Assembly: GCF_050896395.1 (NCBI RefSeq)
Contig: NZ_JBPBBA010000019.1
Coordinates: 7,284 to 71,283, forward strand
Direction of reading: 5' to 3'
Source of the DNA: Nioella aestuarii
GTDB taxonomy: Bacteria; Pseudomonadota; Alphaproteobacteria; Rhodobacterales; Rhodobacteraceae
Length of the DNA: 64,000 nucleotides
Shown: in pieces, positions 1-8,612 of the stretch
Layout of the letters: the number at the start of each line of letters is the position of its first letter
Position numbering within the stretch: the first letter of the stretch is position 1
The notes under the pieces: model-generated
Databases searched by the model: none
Told to the model about the DNA's origin: nothing
The model's input: the letters and a program-made list of their open reading frames with translations, nothing else
Program-made: the position numbers and the translations under genes

Positions 1-564
1 GCGACGGCTTTGCAGGGGCTTCACCGGCAAGGACATCCCCGCGATGATCCGGTTTGCCTCGGCCATTTCGGCATTGCTCATCTGTTCGAAATCGAGCGTG
101 CGGAGACGTTCCTCATGGGACATGGTCAAGGTCGCATCAACCTCGATCTCCGTCCCCTCTTCCCGTTGCCCGGCCCCTTCGGGCAGATCGCGTGCCACCC
201 CGTCCAGCAACGCCTCTGCCGCCCGTTTCTCGGCCGGTTTCACCTGCCGTTCCTCGGCCACACCACGGATCGCGGGCAGCATCATCGCCATCATGTGCTC
301 GATATACCGCGGATCGCGCCAGTAGAGCCGGAAGACCTGGTCAAAGGTCGCCCTTTCCTCTGGACGGCTTACGAAACAGGCTTGCAGCACATGGTAAAAA
401 TCGGCGCGTTCACCAAACCCCGCCGCCTCTACCGCGCGCACTGCGTCCAAAACGCGCCCGGGCCCGGCCTTTAGGCCGCCCGCCCGAAGCGCACGGGCGA
501 AATGGGTGATATTGGCAGTGAGCTGCGGATTGTCCGGCAGCTCCAGCGGTAATTGTTCAGCCAT
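1..564 (-). CDS. VWA domain (CoxE-type) protein, C-terminus cut by window edge
   Basis: Read on the minus strand from an ATG at 564, 188 codons stay open to the window edge, so the C-terminal part is missing. The product begins MAEQLPLELPDN and is an alpha-helical, charged region typical of the N-terminal half of CoxE-type von Willebrand factor A proteins; the metal-binding VWA fold would lie beyond the edge, so the family call rests on the N-terminus and on context. It lies on the same strand as a MoxR ATPase (2153-1257); MoxR plus CoxE-type VWA pairs are a known chaperone arrangement for metal-cofactor insertion. A small secreted-protein gene sits between the two, which is less usual. Its own target is not visible here. 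Confidence 0.75.
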   Translation of the reverse strand, partial: MAEQLPLELPDNPQLTANITHFARALRAGGLKAGPGRVLDAVRAVEAAGFGERADFYHVLQACFVSRPEERATFDQVFRLYWRDPRYIEHMMAMMLPAIRGVAEERQVKPAEKRAAEALLDGVARDLPEGAGQREEGTEIEVDATLTMSHEERLRTLDFEQMSNAEMAEANRIIAGMSLPVKPLQSRR

Positions 565-634
565 GGGCCCTCAAGACAGGGGCCCCGGTCGCGATGCCGA
601 GGCCCCGTTTCCTTTCACCAATCCACCGACCGGA

Positions 635-1117
635 TCAGTAGTTGTATTCCGTCACGATCAGAACCGCGGGGTTGTTGGAACTGCGGTTATAGCTGCCCGC
701 CCAGATATCATACTGGCCCGACATCGGGTTGAAGAAGACGATGGCGGGGTCGTAGCCACGGTAGTCGTCATTGTAGTGCCAGGATCCGTCGGGCGCATTC
801 ACCACCAGGATCGGATCGACATTGGACCGGGCCTGAATGGCGATGGTCAGCCGACCGGTTGGGGACTGACCATAGTATTGCAGGCGGAAGTCAGGCCGCG
901 ACACGACCCAGCCCGGACCCAGATAGGGATAGCAATTGGCCAGATTCACCCGCCCGCCAGCGGTGATGTTGCGCACATAGGGATCAGGCAGGAAGCCGGC
1001 ATTCAGGTAGTGCTGGCCGAAAACGGTGGGATTGTTCCAGTTTGGACAGGCCAGCGTCTGGCTGGCGCCCAGAACGCCCGCGATCAGCGTCGCTAGCGTA
1101 AAAAATCGTCTTATCAT
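635..1117 (-). CDS. secreted protein of unknown function
   Basis: 160 residues. A Shine-Dalgarno GAGGAG lies 8 bases before the ATG. The N-terminus (MIRRFFTLATLIAGVLGASQ, then TLACPN) is a typical Sec signal peptide with likely cleavage after ALA-type residues near position 23. The mature part is rich in aromatic residues, Asn and Gly, including repeated NP/DP turns (FLPDPYVRN, VDPILVVNAPDG, YDPAIVFFNP) and ends TEYNY. This looks like a small beta-sheet periplasmic domain of the kind found C-terminal in some secreted roseobacter proteins; some relatives carry a misleading peptidase label, and no catalytic triad is visible. It sits between the MoxR and VWA genes on the same strand with 139 and 70 bp gaps, so it may be co-transcribed. 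Confidence 0.75.
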   Translation of the reverse strand: MIRRFFTLATLIAGVLGASQTLACPNWNNPTVFGQHYLNAGFLPDPYVRNITAGGRVNLANCYPYLGPGWVVSRPDFRLQYYGQSPTGRLTIAIQARSNVDPILVVNAPDGSWHYNDDYRGYDPAIVFFNPMSGQYDIWAGSYNRSSNNPAVLIVTEYNY

Positions 1118-1256
1118 GGCAATTGCTCCTCGCTTTCAAACGATCCAGGAACATGCCGGGCCGTCCCCCGGCGTCCCTGCTGCGACTAGATTATCAGAAA
1201 AAAGCCTGCGAGTCCCTGCATTTGCGCATATCAGGTGAACCGTGTGACCCGTTTGG

Positions 1257-2153
1257 TCAGGCCAGAACCTCTGCCTGCACCTCGTCCAGCAGTCGCTTGG
1301 CCTCTGATCCTCTCAACTTCTGAATGTCGTCCTGATACTTCAGGATCGCTCCGATTGTATCGGCAATGACCTCGGGCGACAGTTCCAGCACGTCGAGCGC
1401 CAGCAGGCATTTGGCCCAATCGATGGTTTCCGCCACGCCGGGGCGCTTGAACAGATCCTCGGTGCGCAGTTTCTGGACGAACCCAACCACCTCGCGGCTC
1501 AGCTTCTCGGCGGCCTCCGGCGCGCGGGCGTGCAGGATTTCCATCTCACGGTCGAAGGTGGGATAATCGACCCAGTGATACAGACAGCGGCGCTTTAGCG
1601 CGTCATGGACTTCGCGGGTGCGGTTCGAGGTCAGGATGACAATCGGCGGTTCGGGGGCCTTGATCGTGCCCAGTTCCGGGATCGTGACCTGAAAATCCGA
1701 CAGCGCCTCCAGCAGGAAGGCTTCGAACGGTTCATCGGTGCGGTCGATCTCGTCGATCAGCAAAACCGGCGCGCCGCCATCCTGCGGGCGCATGGCCTGT
1801 AGCAGCGGGCGTTCGATCAGGAAATCTTCTGTAAAGAGCTCGGTTCTCAGCACGTCGCGATCTGCCCCACCGGCGGCCTCGGCGGCGCGGATGGCGATCA
1901 TTTGTTCGGCAAAGTTCCATTCATACACGGCGCTAGAAGCATCGAGCCCTTCGTAGCATTGCAGACGGATCAGGCGCCGCCCGAGGCTGGCCGCGATGGC
2001 CTTTGCGATCTCGGTTTTGCCGGTGCCGGCCTCACCCTCAAGAAACAGGGGCCGCCCCAGTCGCAGGGACAAGAACAGCACGGTCGCCAACGCACGACCG
2101 CACACATAGTTCTGTTCGGCAAGCGCGCTCTGAACCTCGTCGATGGACTGCAT
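1257..2153 (-). CDS. MoxR family AAA+ ATPase
   Basis: 298 residues from the ATG at 2153, chosen because GAGGGAGAGG lies directly upstream; an in-frame ATG at 2180 has no such site. Walker A GEAGTGKT is at about residues 40-47, Walker B LLIDEID at 131-137, followed by TSNRTRE (sensor 1 region) and RRCLYHW. These are the marks of MoxR AAA+ chaperones, hexameric ATPases that work with VWA-domain partners to activate or insert cofactors into metalloenzymes. A CoxE-type VWA gene follows on the same strand at 564-1. No obvious substrate enzyme (CO dehydrogenase, methanol dehydrogenase) is in the window, so the client is unknown. Confidence 0.9.
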   Translation of the reverse strand: MQSIDEVQSALAEQNYVCGRALATVLFLSLRLGRPLFLEGEAGTGKTEIAKAIAASLGRRLIRLQCYEGLDASSAVYEWNFAEQMIAIRAAEAAGGADRDVLRTELFTEDFLIERPLLQAMRPQDGGAPVLLIDEIDRTDEPFEAFLLEALSDFQVTIPELGTIKAPEPPIVILTSNRTREVHDALKRRCLYHWVDYPTFDREMEILHARAPEAAEKLSREVVGFVQKLRTEDLFKRPGVAETIDWAKCLLALDVLELSPEVIADTIGAILKYQDDIQKLRGSEAKRLLDEVQAEVLA

Positions 2154-2453
2154 GACCTCTCCCTCTTTGTTGACCATCAAGGCCCGGCCTTGGGGTCCGG
2201 GTCAAGGCCTGGCCCTCGAATCTCCACCTGACGCGTGATGGCCAGATCGTCGCCATAGCGGTGAACAGGGATTTAACTTTGCGCGTTCAGAGATCAATGC
2301 GCAGGCTGCCTTCGCCATTGTTGCCCCTCCCCAAACAAGCCGCCCAAATGGCGTCAGAAACCTCATGGTAATTTCCCGCCGAGCCCATAGCGACGCCTTA
2401 CTCTCCGGCCAGGTTTGCATTAAGTTAAACAGTGCCGACGTAGTGAGACCCCC
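2154..2453. other. divergent intergenic region
   Basis: 300 bp between the divergent starts of the MoxR ATPase gene and the gene at 2454. It must hold both promoters, but I could not identify convincing -35/-10 pairs. No hairpin with a T-run, repeat or coding frame of note was seen. Confidence 0.5.
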
Positions 2454-3389
2454 ATGAACGACATGCAAATGCCCACGCAAGGTGACCGCCCGACACATTC
2501 CGACTGGTTGGCCAGGATGGACCAGATCGGAAACATGCACGGGTTTTTTGACCGGGTCGGCGCCCATCACCGGGCGCTGTACGTGCAAGAGAGCGATACG
2601 CTGCTTGTCACCTTCGACGAGGTCGGGCGGGTCATGAAACAGGGTCGCGATGCGCTGCCAATCGGGTTCGATGCCGTCAGCAAGCGGGAATGGTCCTATC
2701 TCAGCCTGATGGCCGAGGGCGATACCTGGTTCCGCGATGCTGCGCTTTATCGGTTCTTCGACAGGCTTGTTCAGGAAGGCTTTTTCAAAAGCTTCGACAA
2801 GGTGCTGTTCCTTGGTGCGGGCCCAATGTGCGGCTACGCGGCCGCCGCCTTTTCCGCCGCATCCCCCGGCGCAACGGTTGTGGCGCTGTCCCCCGCCGCC
2901 ACCCTGAACCGGGAAGCCGCCCCATATGAGCTGCGCTTTCGCAAGGCGTGGCGCAAGGATTTCACCAGCCACTATGGCTTTGCCCCGGTGATGCTGGAAA
3001 CGGCGCAAAGCGCCTTTATCGTCTATGATCCACTAGAATTGCTGGATGCCGCCCATGCGGCGCAATTTCGGGGCGACAACATCACCCGGATTCGCTTTCG
3101 CGGGGCGGGTCGAAACCTGCTGCGGCTATTGGAACCGAATTCCACTTTCGACCGGTTCATGAAGGCCGTCGGCAACGGGCGCATGTCCCCGCTTTGCTTT
3201 GCGCAGATTACCCGTCAGTTGCGGCAGACCAACCCAGACTACCTTAAAGGTTTGCTCAAACGGGCCGAAGAACGGGGCGGCACGACACTGCCCTATATCC
3301 TGGCCAAGCACGGGCTTGCGGCAACCGGCGACGTCGATTTCGCCCGCAGCATGTTGTCGATCGAGGCAGAACGCGCGGGCTCTGCCTGA
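2454..3389 (+). CDS. conserved Rhodobacterales protein of unknown function
   Basis: 311 residues, starting MNDMQMPTQG. The most striking segment is LFLGAGPMCGYAAAAF at about residues 119-133, a glycine-rich turn after a beta strand followed by TVVALSP, resembling a Rossmann-like or hydrolase-type nucleotide/nucleophile loop. Later comes SAFIVYDPLE and a run of alternating strands and helices. As I recall, relatives in Rhodobacterales are often labelled phosphoadenosine phosphosulfate reductase, but the cysteine and PP-loop signatures of that enzyme are not visible here, so I do not adopt that name. No signal peptide or membrane segment. It stands alone between a divergent MoxR gene and a convergent secreted-protein gene, so context does not help. 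Confidence 0.8.
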   Translation: MNDMQMPTQGDRPTHSDWLARMDQIGNMHGFFDRVGAHHRALYVQESDTLLVTFDEVGRVMKQGRDALPIGFDAVSKREWSYLSLMAEGDTWFRDAALYRFFDRLVQEGFFKSFDKVLFLGAGPMCGYAAAAFSAASPGATVVALSPAATLNREAAPYELRFRKAWRKDFTSHYGFAPVMLETAQSAFIVYDPLELLDAAHAAQFRGDNITRIRFRGAGRNLLRLLEPNSTFDRFMKAVGNGRMSPLCFAQITRQLRQTNPDYLKGLLKRAEERGGTTLPYILAKHGLAATGDVDFARSMLSIEAERAGSA

Positions 3390-3448
3390 TCACGACGTCA
3401 TCGCATCTGCCCCTCAGGGCAGACGCGACTGTCTGGCCTGCAACCGGC

Positions 3449-4159
3449 CTACTTGGATGGATCGGGTGATGGCGCAGGTGCCGGTGCGGGCGCTGGCGCT
3501 GGCGACGGGTTTCCGACGGCGGCACCGATCATCGCGCCGTTGCTATCAACCGTCGGCGGCTCGGTCGAGATAGCCACCGGCACATCGGGAACAAACGCTT
3601 CCCCTGCATCGGAGCCGCCATGATAGATGGCAAAGCCAAGGCTTGGCAGGTAGGTCAGCCGGTCAATATAGGCACCGCCGTCTGATCCTGTGGTGGTCAC
3701 CCGAATGGGCCAGGTCGTGTAGTTGCACGCGCCGAGAGAAATCGAGCTTTCCGGCTCCATCAGCACATCCACCGTTTCCACATTCGTGGTCCCGTCATCA
3801 TGACGGCGCACGGTGCTGCCTTGCCAGGTCAGACCAGGGAAAAGCGTCGGCAGGTTTTCCACCCCAATGGCGTAGCTGGTGACTTCGGACGTGTTACTGA
3901 CCAGAGCACCATAGCTTGTGTCCCAGCTTTGCAGAACGAATGCGCCTGAAACGCTGTGGACACGGAACCCGGCCCCGTCCTCCAGATAGACCTCCTGCTC
4001 CAGGACCGATCCATCCGCCTGCCTGTCATAGCGCACGTAGAAATCGTTGAAGCTGACATAAACACCATCGCCCGTATCGGACATGGATTGTGGGCAATCG
4101 GCAATGGCTGCCGACCCGGCGCAAACTAGGGCCAGTGAAAAAAGGGATCTTTGGATCAT
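3449..4159 (-). CDS. secreted protein with proline-alanine tail, unknown function
   Basis: 236 residues. GGAGGTCC precedes the ATG by 6 bases. A Sec signal peptide (MIQRSLFSLALVCAGSAAIA, then DCPQ) is clear. The mature part is beta-rich, with paired-strand patterns around two cysteines (DCPQ near the N-terminus and GACNYTTWPIRV near residue 165) that could form a disulfide. The last 20 residues are a Pro-Ala/Pro-Ser tract, a flexible or wall-spanning tail. No catalytic motif is visible. The gene converges with the unknown gene at 2454-3389 and is not obviously part of an operon. Confidence 0.75.
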   Translation of the reverse strand: MIQRSLFSLALVCAGSAAIADCPQSMSDTGDGVYVSFNDFYVRYDRQADGSVLEQEVYLEDGAGFRVHSVSGAFVLQSWDTSYGALVSNTSEVTSYAIGVENLPTLFPGLTWQGSTVRRHDDGTTNVETVDVLMEPESSISLGACNYTTWPIRVTTTGSDGGAYIDRLTYLPSLGFAIYHGGSDAGEAFVPDVPVAISTEPPTVDSNGAMIGAAVGNPSPAPAPAPAPAPSPDPSK

Positions 4160-4398
4160 GACGTGGACCTCCGAAATGTTTGGCGGCGAATGAATATCTG
4201 ATCTGCCCCGGTTGACCGGAGTCTTGTGGCGCTTGGCTGAATGGCAGGTCTCAGCACTTAACTATATTTGACCGCAATATCCGTCTTGGCCAGCCCCTGT
4301 TGCGAAACAAAGGCCGGTCACTGTGTCAGAGGAACGCTTGTCGGCCTATCCCTTAGACGGCCAGCGACCAGAAAAGGTTCAAAGAAACGAAAGGTCTG

Positions 4399-4695
4399 TC
4401 AGTTGTCGTCGCGTGGACCTGGGCGGATATGCACCTCGGTCAGCGCTATGTAGAAGCGCTTGCCAAACAGCGCCAGGAAAGTTCCAACCAAGAGCGGGAC
4501 GGTCATCGACACAGACAGCAACGAGGCCAGAAGACTCGCCATCAGCATCAGAAACAACAGGGTCACCATGTCATATTCGCTGCGCCCCTGCGGGATCTGG
4601 ATGTCAAACACATCCTCGATCGCCTTTTGCACATGCGGCTTGGCAATGGGTTCGAGATAACCGGCCGCAAGACCGAGGAGAAAGCTCAGAAACAT
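4399..4695 (-). CDS. small two-span membrane protein, unknown function
   Basis: 98 residues from the ATG at 4695 (MFLSFLLGLAAGYLEP). A longer in-frame extension upstream (to 4863) is Arg/Cys-rich and without a Shine-Dalgarno site, so I set the start at the first hydrophobic segment; that choice is tentative because no strong ribosome site precedes 4695 either. An N-terminal hydrophobic helix (residues 1-14), a charged stretch with DIQIPQGRSEYDM, and a long hydrophobic run at about 44-82 suggest a small inner-membrane protein with two or three spans. No family name recognised. Confidence 0.6.
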   Translation of the reverse strand: MFLSFLLGLAAGYLEPIAKPHVQKAIEDVFDIQIPQGRSEYDMVTLLFLMLMASLLASLLSVSMTVPLLVGTFLALFGKRFYIALTEVHIRPGPRDDN

Positions 4696-5108
4696 GAGAC
4701 GGGCCCGTTTGCATAATTCACTTTGCACGGGCAGCATAAACAAGGCACCCACATGTTGCACTGCGGCATCATGCGTAACCTCACGGATCGGCAAGCTGTT
4801 GCCCAACCGGAACCGGCTGGCGCGTTTCCCTGGGTTTGCACGCTCTGCGCGAGAAATCCGCAAAGGCCAGCCTCATCCTGATCGACACGATCACCTGCTA
4901 TGCCCCTACTGGTCCACGTAAATATTTGGGCGGTCGACAAGTGGCGCCAGGCGCCAAGCCTGCCGTCGCGGGTGCGGATGTCCGGCATCCCCAGTTCCAT
5001 CATGATGCGGGGCCGCATGGGACCGGGTGATAGCCGGGGCATTGCAGCGGGGCGTTTTGTGATGCTTTCCCTTTGCATGGATCACCAATCCGGTGTAGCG
5101 CAAGCGCC
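4696..5108. other. intergenic region upstream of pyrC
   Basis: 413 bp between the divergent starts of the small membrane-protein gene and pyrC. Several short frames are open on both strands, but none has a ribosome site or recognisable product. No tRNA-like fold, T-run hairpin or repeat was seen. It should contain the pyrC promoter. Confidence 0.45.
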
Positions 5109-6152
5109 ATGACCGAAAGACTGACGATCCGCCGCCCCGATGACTGGCACCTGCACCTGCGCGATGGCGCGATGCTACGTGCTGTCCTGCCCGAAACTGC
5201 GCGCCATTTTGCCCGCGCAATCATCATGCCGAACCTGGTGCCGCCCGTCGTCACCGGGGCCGATGCGACGGCCTACCGCGACCGGATCATGGCCGCCTTG
5301 CCCGAGGGGATGCAGTTCACCCCCCTGATGACGCTCTACCTGACCGAGCAGACCGACCCCGACGATGTGGCCGCCGCCCATGCCTCGGGCCTGATCACCG
5401 CGGTCAAGCTCTACCCCGCTGGTGCCACCACGAATTCCCAGTCGGGTGTGCGCAATCTCGACCACGTGCGCCCAGTCCTTGAACGCATGGCCGAGATTGG
5501 CCTGCCGCTCTGTATCCACGGCGAAGTCACCGATCCGGCAACCGATATCTTCGACCGCGAGGAAGCGTTCCTGAACGGTGTTCTGCGCCCGCTGACGCAG
5601 GAAATCCCCGATCTCAAGATCACGCTTGAACACATCACCACGCACCACGGCATCCGCTTCGTGCGCGAGGCTGAGGGCGACGTGGCCGGAACGATCACCA
5701 CGCACCACCTGATGATCAACCGCAACCACATGCTGGCGGGCGGCATCCGGCCCCATTACTACTGCCTGCCGATCGTCAAACGCGCTTCGCATCAACGTGC
5801 CCTGATCGCGGCGGCCACCTCGGGCGATCCACGCTTCTTCCTAGGCACGGACAGTGCGCCGCATCTCGACCACGCCAAGATCTCTGAATGCGGGTGCGCG
5901 GGCGTTTTTTCGGCGCCCAATACGATGTCCTGCCTCGCGCAGCTGTTCGAGGAATACGAGGCGCTCGACAAGCTCGAAGCCTTTACATCGCTGAATGGTC
6001 CCGCGCGCTACGGCCTGCCGGTCAACGAGGAAACGATCACTCTCGAAAAGCGCGACACGCCCTGCAACTATCCGGCGAAATACCACACCCCCGACGGCAC
6101 CCTCACCCTCTTCGACCCGACCGTGCCGCTCTACTGGCATGTGCTGGACTGA
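5109..6152 (+). CDS. pyrC: dihydroorotase (class II)
   Basis: 347 residues from the ATG at 5109 (MTERLTIRRPDDWHLHLRDG), the usual length for the E. coli PyrC type; the 12 in-frame codons upstream are discarded. It catalyses reversible cyclisation of carbamoyl aspartate to dihydroorotate in pyrimidine synthesis, in the cytosol. Metal ligands are visible: H14 and H16 in DWHLHLRD, the lysine that becomes carboxylated in AVKLYPAG, and later histidines in HGEVTD and LEHITTHH, plus the catalytic aspartate in GTDSAPH. pyrE follows 45 bp downstream, so the two form a pyrimidine operon ending at paired hairpins. Confidence 0.97.
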   Translation: MTERLTIRRPDDWHLHLRDGAMLRAVLPETARHFARAIIMPNLVPPVVTGADATAYRDRIMAALPEGMQFTPLMTLYLTEQTDPDDVAAAHASGLITAVKLYPAGATTNSQSGVRNLDHVRPVLERMAEIGLPLCIHGEVTDPATDIFDREEAFLNGVLRPLTQEIPDLKITLEHITTHHGIRFVREAEGDVAGTITTHHLMINRNHMLAGGIRPHYYCLPIVKRASHQRALIAAATSGDPRFFLGTDSAPHLDHAKISECGCAGVFSAPNTMSCLAQLFEEYEALDKLEAFTSLNGPARYGLPVNEETITLEKRDTPCNYPAKYHTPDGTLTLFDPTVPLYWHVLD

Positions 6153-6197
6153 CCCTGTCTGACACTGGTTCCAAATATCAAAAAAAGTAGGCAAGCC

Positions 6198-6872
6198 ATG
6201 ATCCCTTCCACCTACCCCGATCAGGCCACAATCGCACAGCTGACCGCCCGAATGCTGTTGGACATCAAGGCCGTTCATTTCAACGCTGAAACGCCGTTTG
6301 TGCATTCCAACGGCAAAGAGGCCCCAACCTATGTCGATTGCCGCAAGCTGATCAGCTACCCGCGTATCCGGTCGACGCTGATGGATTTCCTGACCTGCAC
6401 GGTCTTCCGCAACGCGGGGCTGGAAGCGTTTGACAATATCGCCGGTGGGGAAACGGCAGGCATTCCCTTCGCGGCCTTTGTGGCTGAACGCATGGCGCTG
6501 CCGATGACCTACGTGCGTAAAAAGCCAAAGGGCTATGGCCGTGACGCGCAGATCGAAGGCCAGATGACAGAAGGCGAGCGTGTGCTGCTGATCGAGGATC
6601 TTACCACCGATGGCGGCTCGAAGCTGAAATTCGTCGATGCGATCCGGAAGACAGGCGCCACCTGCGGTCACACGGCGGTGATTTTCTATTACGGCATCTT
6701 CGAAGAGACGATCCCGAACCTGCGCGCCCATGGGGTGGAACTGCACTACCTGTGTACCTGGTGGGACGTTCTGGCCGAGGCGCGTCGCGCGGGCGACTTT
6801 GATGATGCGACGCTCGACTCGGTGGAAAGCTTCCTCAACGATCCGGAAGCCTGGCGCGCGGCCAGAGCCTAG
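6198..6872 (+). CDS. pyrE: orotate phosphoribosyltransferase
   Basis: 224 residues. Transfers phosphoribose from PRPP to orotate, the step before UMP. The PRPP-binding signature is visible as LLIEDLTTDGGSK (beta strand, acidic pair, then TTDGGS), with the flexible-loop lysines in YVRKKPKGYG upstream. An N-terminal FVHSNGKEAPTYVDCRKL segment matches the family. It is the second gene of a pyrC-pyrE unit, and its TAG stop is followed within 5 bp by two strong tandem hairpins that should end the transcript. Confidence 0.96.
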   Translation: MIPSTYPDQATIAQLTARMLLDIKAVHFNAETPFVHSNGKEAPTYVDCRKLISYPRIRSTLMDFLTCTVFRNAGLEAFDNIAGGETAGIPFAAFVAERMALPMTYVRKKPKGYGRDAQIEGQMTEGERVLLIEDLTTDGGSKLKFVDAIRKTGATCGHTAVIFYYGIFEETIPNLRAHGVELHYLCTWWDVLAEARRAGDFDDATLDSVESFLNDPEAWRAARA

Positions 6873-6876
6873 CGCC

Positions 6877-6924
6877 AAGGCGTTTGCAAACGCCTTTTTG
6901 GAAGGGCCTTGCAAGGCCCTTTTT
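6877..6924 (+). terminator. tandem palindromic hairpins after pyrE
   Basis: Two perfect 20-bp palindromes stand 5 bp apart: 6877-6896 (AAGGCGTTTGCAAACGCCTT) followed by TTT, and 6902-6921 (AAGGGCCTTGCAAGGCCCTT) followed by TTT. Both have TTGCAA at the centre and end in a T-run, as expected of intrinsic terminators for the pyrC-pyrE unit. A third palindrome of the same design occurs at 58054-58073. Confidence 0.8.
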
Positions 6925-7094
6925 CACCGCAAGTGGCAAGCGGCGGTCTGTCCTGTCCGGGTGGTTTCCGGTGTGAGCCAAGCGTGTTCGACACGTTCTC
7001 CACACCCTATCCACAGGATATCCAGATTGCCCGCCCGCAGGCCGATTTGCTATGACACGAGCCTCAGGGGCGGACACAAAACAGGGGATCAGCG

Positions 7095-8591
7095 ATGAAT
7101 GAGATCAGCAATCTGCCGGGGAACCTGCCGCAAGCTGCTGAAACCGCTGATCTTCCTCAGAACGTCGAGGCTGAACAGCAACTCCTCGGGGCGATTCTGT
7201 CTTCAAACGATGTGCTGGACCGGATCGAGGATCTGGTAAAACCGGACCATTTTTACGACCCCGTCCACGCCGATATTTTTGAGCTTGCGTCCAAGCGCAT
7301 CACCTCCGGCATGCAGACCGATGCCACGACGCTCAAGAATTTCATGGCCGATCATCAGGGCCTGAAAGCGCTTGGCGGGGTGGAATACCTGCTGCGTTTG
7401 CAGCTCTCGGCCATCGCCACCACGGCGGCACGCGACTATGCACAGCTGATCCATGATCTCGCACTGCGTCGGTCGCTGATCCAACTGGGCAAGAACATCG
7501 CCGACAAGGCCACCACGGTGCGCGATGAAAGCTCACCCGATGATCAGATCGTCGATGCCGAGGCGCAGCTTTTTCAGCTGGCCTCCTCCGGTACGGCATC
7601 GAAAGGTTTCCAAAGCTTCCTGCGGGCGCTGACCGATGCGGTCGACATCGCAAATGCCGCCTATAATCGGGGCGGCGGTCTTGCTGGCCTGTCTACGGGT
7701 CTCACCGATATGGATAAGATGCTGGGGGGGCTGCACCATTCCGACCTGCTGATCCTCGCCGGGCGTCCCTCTATGGGGAAAACCTCGCTGGCGACCAACA
7801 TTGCCTTCAACGTCGCAAAGGCGTTCAAGCGCGGGCCGAAGCCCGACGGGACGGAAGGCACAATATCCGGTGGTGTCGTGGGCTTTTTCAGCCTCGAAAT
7901 GTCGGCCGCACAGCTGGCGCAGCGGATTCTGTCCGAAGCTGCCGAAGTGCCCTCTGAACTGATCCGCAAGGGCGACCTCAACGAACAGGAATTCCAACGC
8001 TACCTGCGTGCGGCACAGGAACTGGAAACCTGCCCGCTCTATATCGACGATACGCCCGCCCTGCCCATCTCTCAGGTCGCGGCAAGATCCCGGCGATTGA
8101 AACGCTCGCGCCTCGGGCTCGACTTGATCATCGTGGACTATCTTCAGCTGCTGCGCGGGTCGGGCAAAAGCGACAACCGGGTGAACGAGGTCTCAGAAAT
8201 CACCCAAGGCCTCAAAGCCATCGCAAAGGAACTCAACATCCCCGTCATCGCGCTCTCGCAGCTCAGCCGTCAGGTGGAAAGCCGCGAAGACAAGCGCCCG
8301 CAGCTGAGCGACCTGCGGGAGTCCGGCTCGATCGAACAGGACGCGGACGTTGTGATGTTCGTGTACCGGGGCGAATACTACAAGGAACGCGAAAAGCCGG
8401 GCGAAGAGAACCTGGAGGCCATGGCGCAATGGCAGCAGGATATGGAACAGCTCCATGGCAAGGCCGAAGTCATCATCGGCAAGCAGCGCCACGGGCCGGT
8501 GGGGTCCATCGATCTTAGCTTCGACGGGCGTTTCACCAGGTTCGGCAATCTCGTGAAGCCGTGGCAGCAGGGCAGCGATCAGGGATACTGA
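7095..8591 (+). CDS. dnaB: replicative DNA helicase DnaB
   Basis: 498 residues. Hexameric helicase that unwinds DNA ahead of the replication fork. The N-terminal DnaB domain begins about residue 20 (PQNVEAEQQLLGAIL, a classic DnaB start) and the RecA-like motor carries Walker A GRPSMGKTS at about residue 228, FFSLEMS, Walker B LIIVDYLQL, and ALSQLSRQVE plus DLRESGSIEQDAD with the arginine finger and sensor regions. No intein interrupts the motor domain, although inteins do occur in dnaB of some bacteria. AGGGGATCAGCG precedes the ATG. A stand-alone transcription unit after the pyrE hairpins; the oxygenase gene follows 21 bp later. Confidence 0.97.
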   Translation: MNEISNLPGNLPQAAETADLPQNVEAEQQLLGAILSSNDVLDRIEDLVKPDHFYDPVHADIFELASKRITSGMQTDATTLKNFMADHQGLKALGGVEYLLRLQLSAIATTAARDYAQLIHDLALRRSLIQLGKNIADKATTVRDESSPDDQIVDAEAQLFQLASSGTASKGFQSFLRALTDAVDIANAAYNRGGGLAGLSTGLTDMDKMLGGLHHSDLLILAGRPSMGKTSLATNIAFNVAKAFKRGPKPDGTEGTISGGVVGFFSLEMSAAQLAQRILSEAAEVPSELIRKGDLNEQEFQRYLRAAQELETCPLYIDDTPALPISQVAARSRRLKRSRLGLDLIIVDYLQLLRGSGKSDNRVNEVSEITQGLKAIAKELNIPVIALSQLSRQVESREDKRPQLSDLRESGSIEQDADVVMFVYRGEYYKEREKPGEENLEAMAQWQQDMEQLHGKAEVIIGKQRHGPVGSIDLSFDGRFTRFGNLVKPWQQGSDQGY

Positions 8592-8612
8592 GACCTTGGG
8601 CATGGGGATAAG

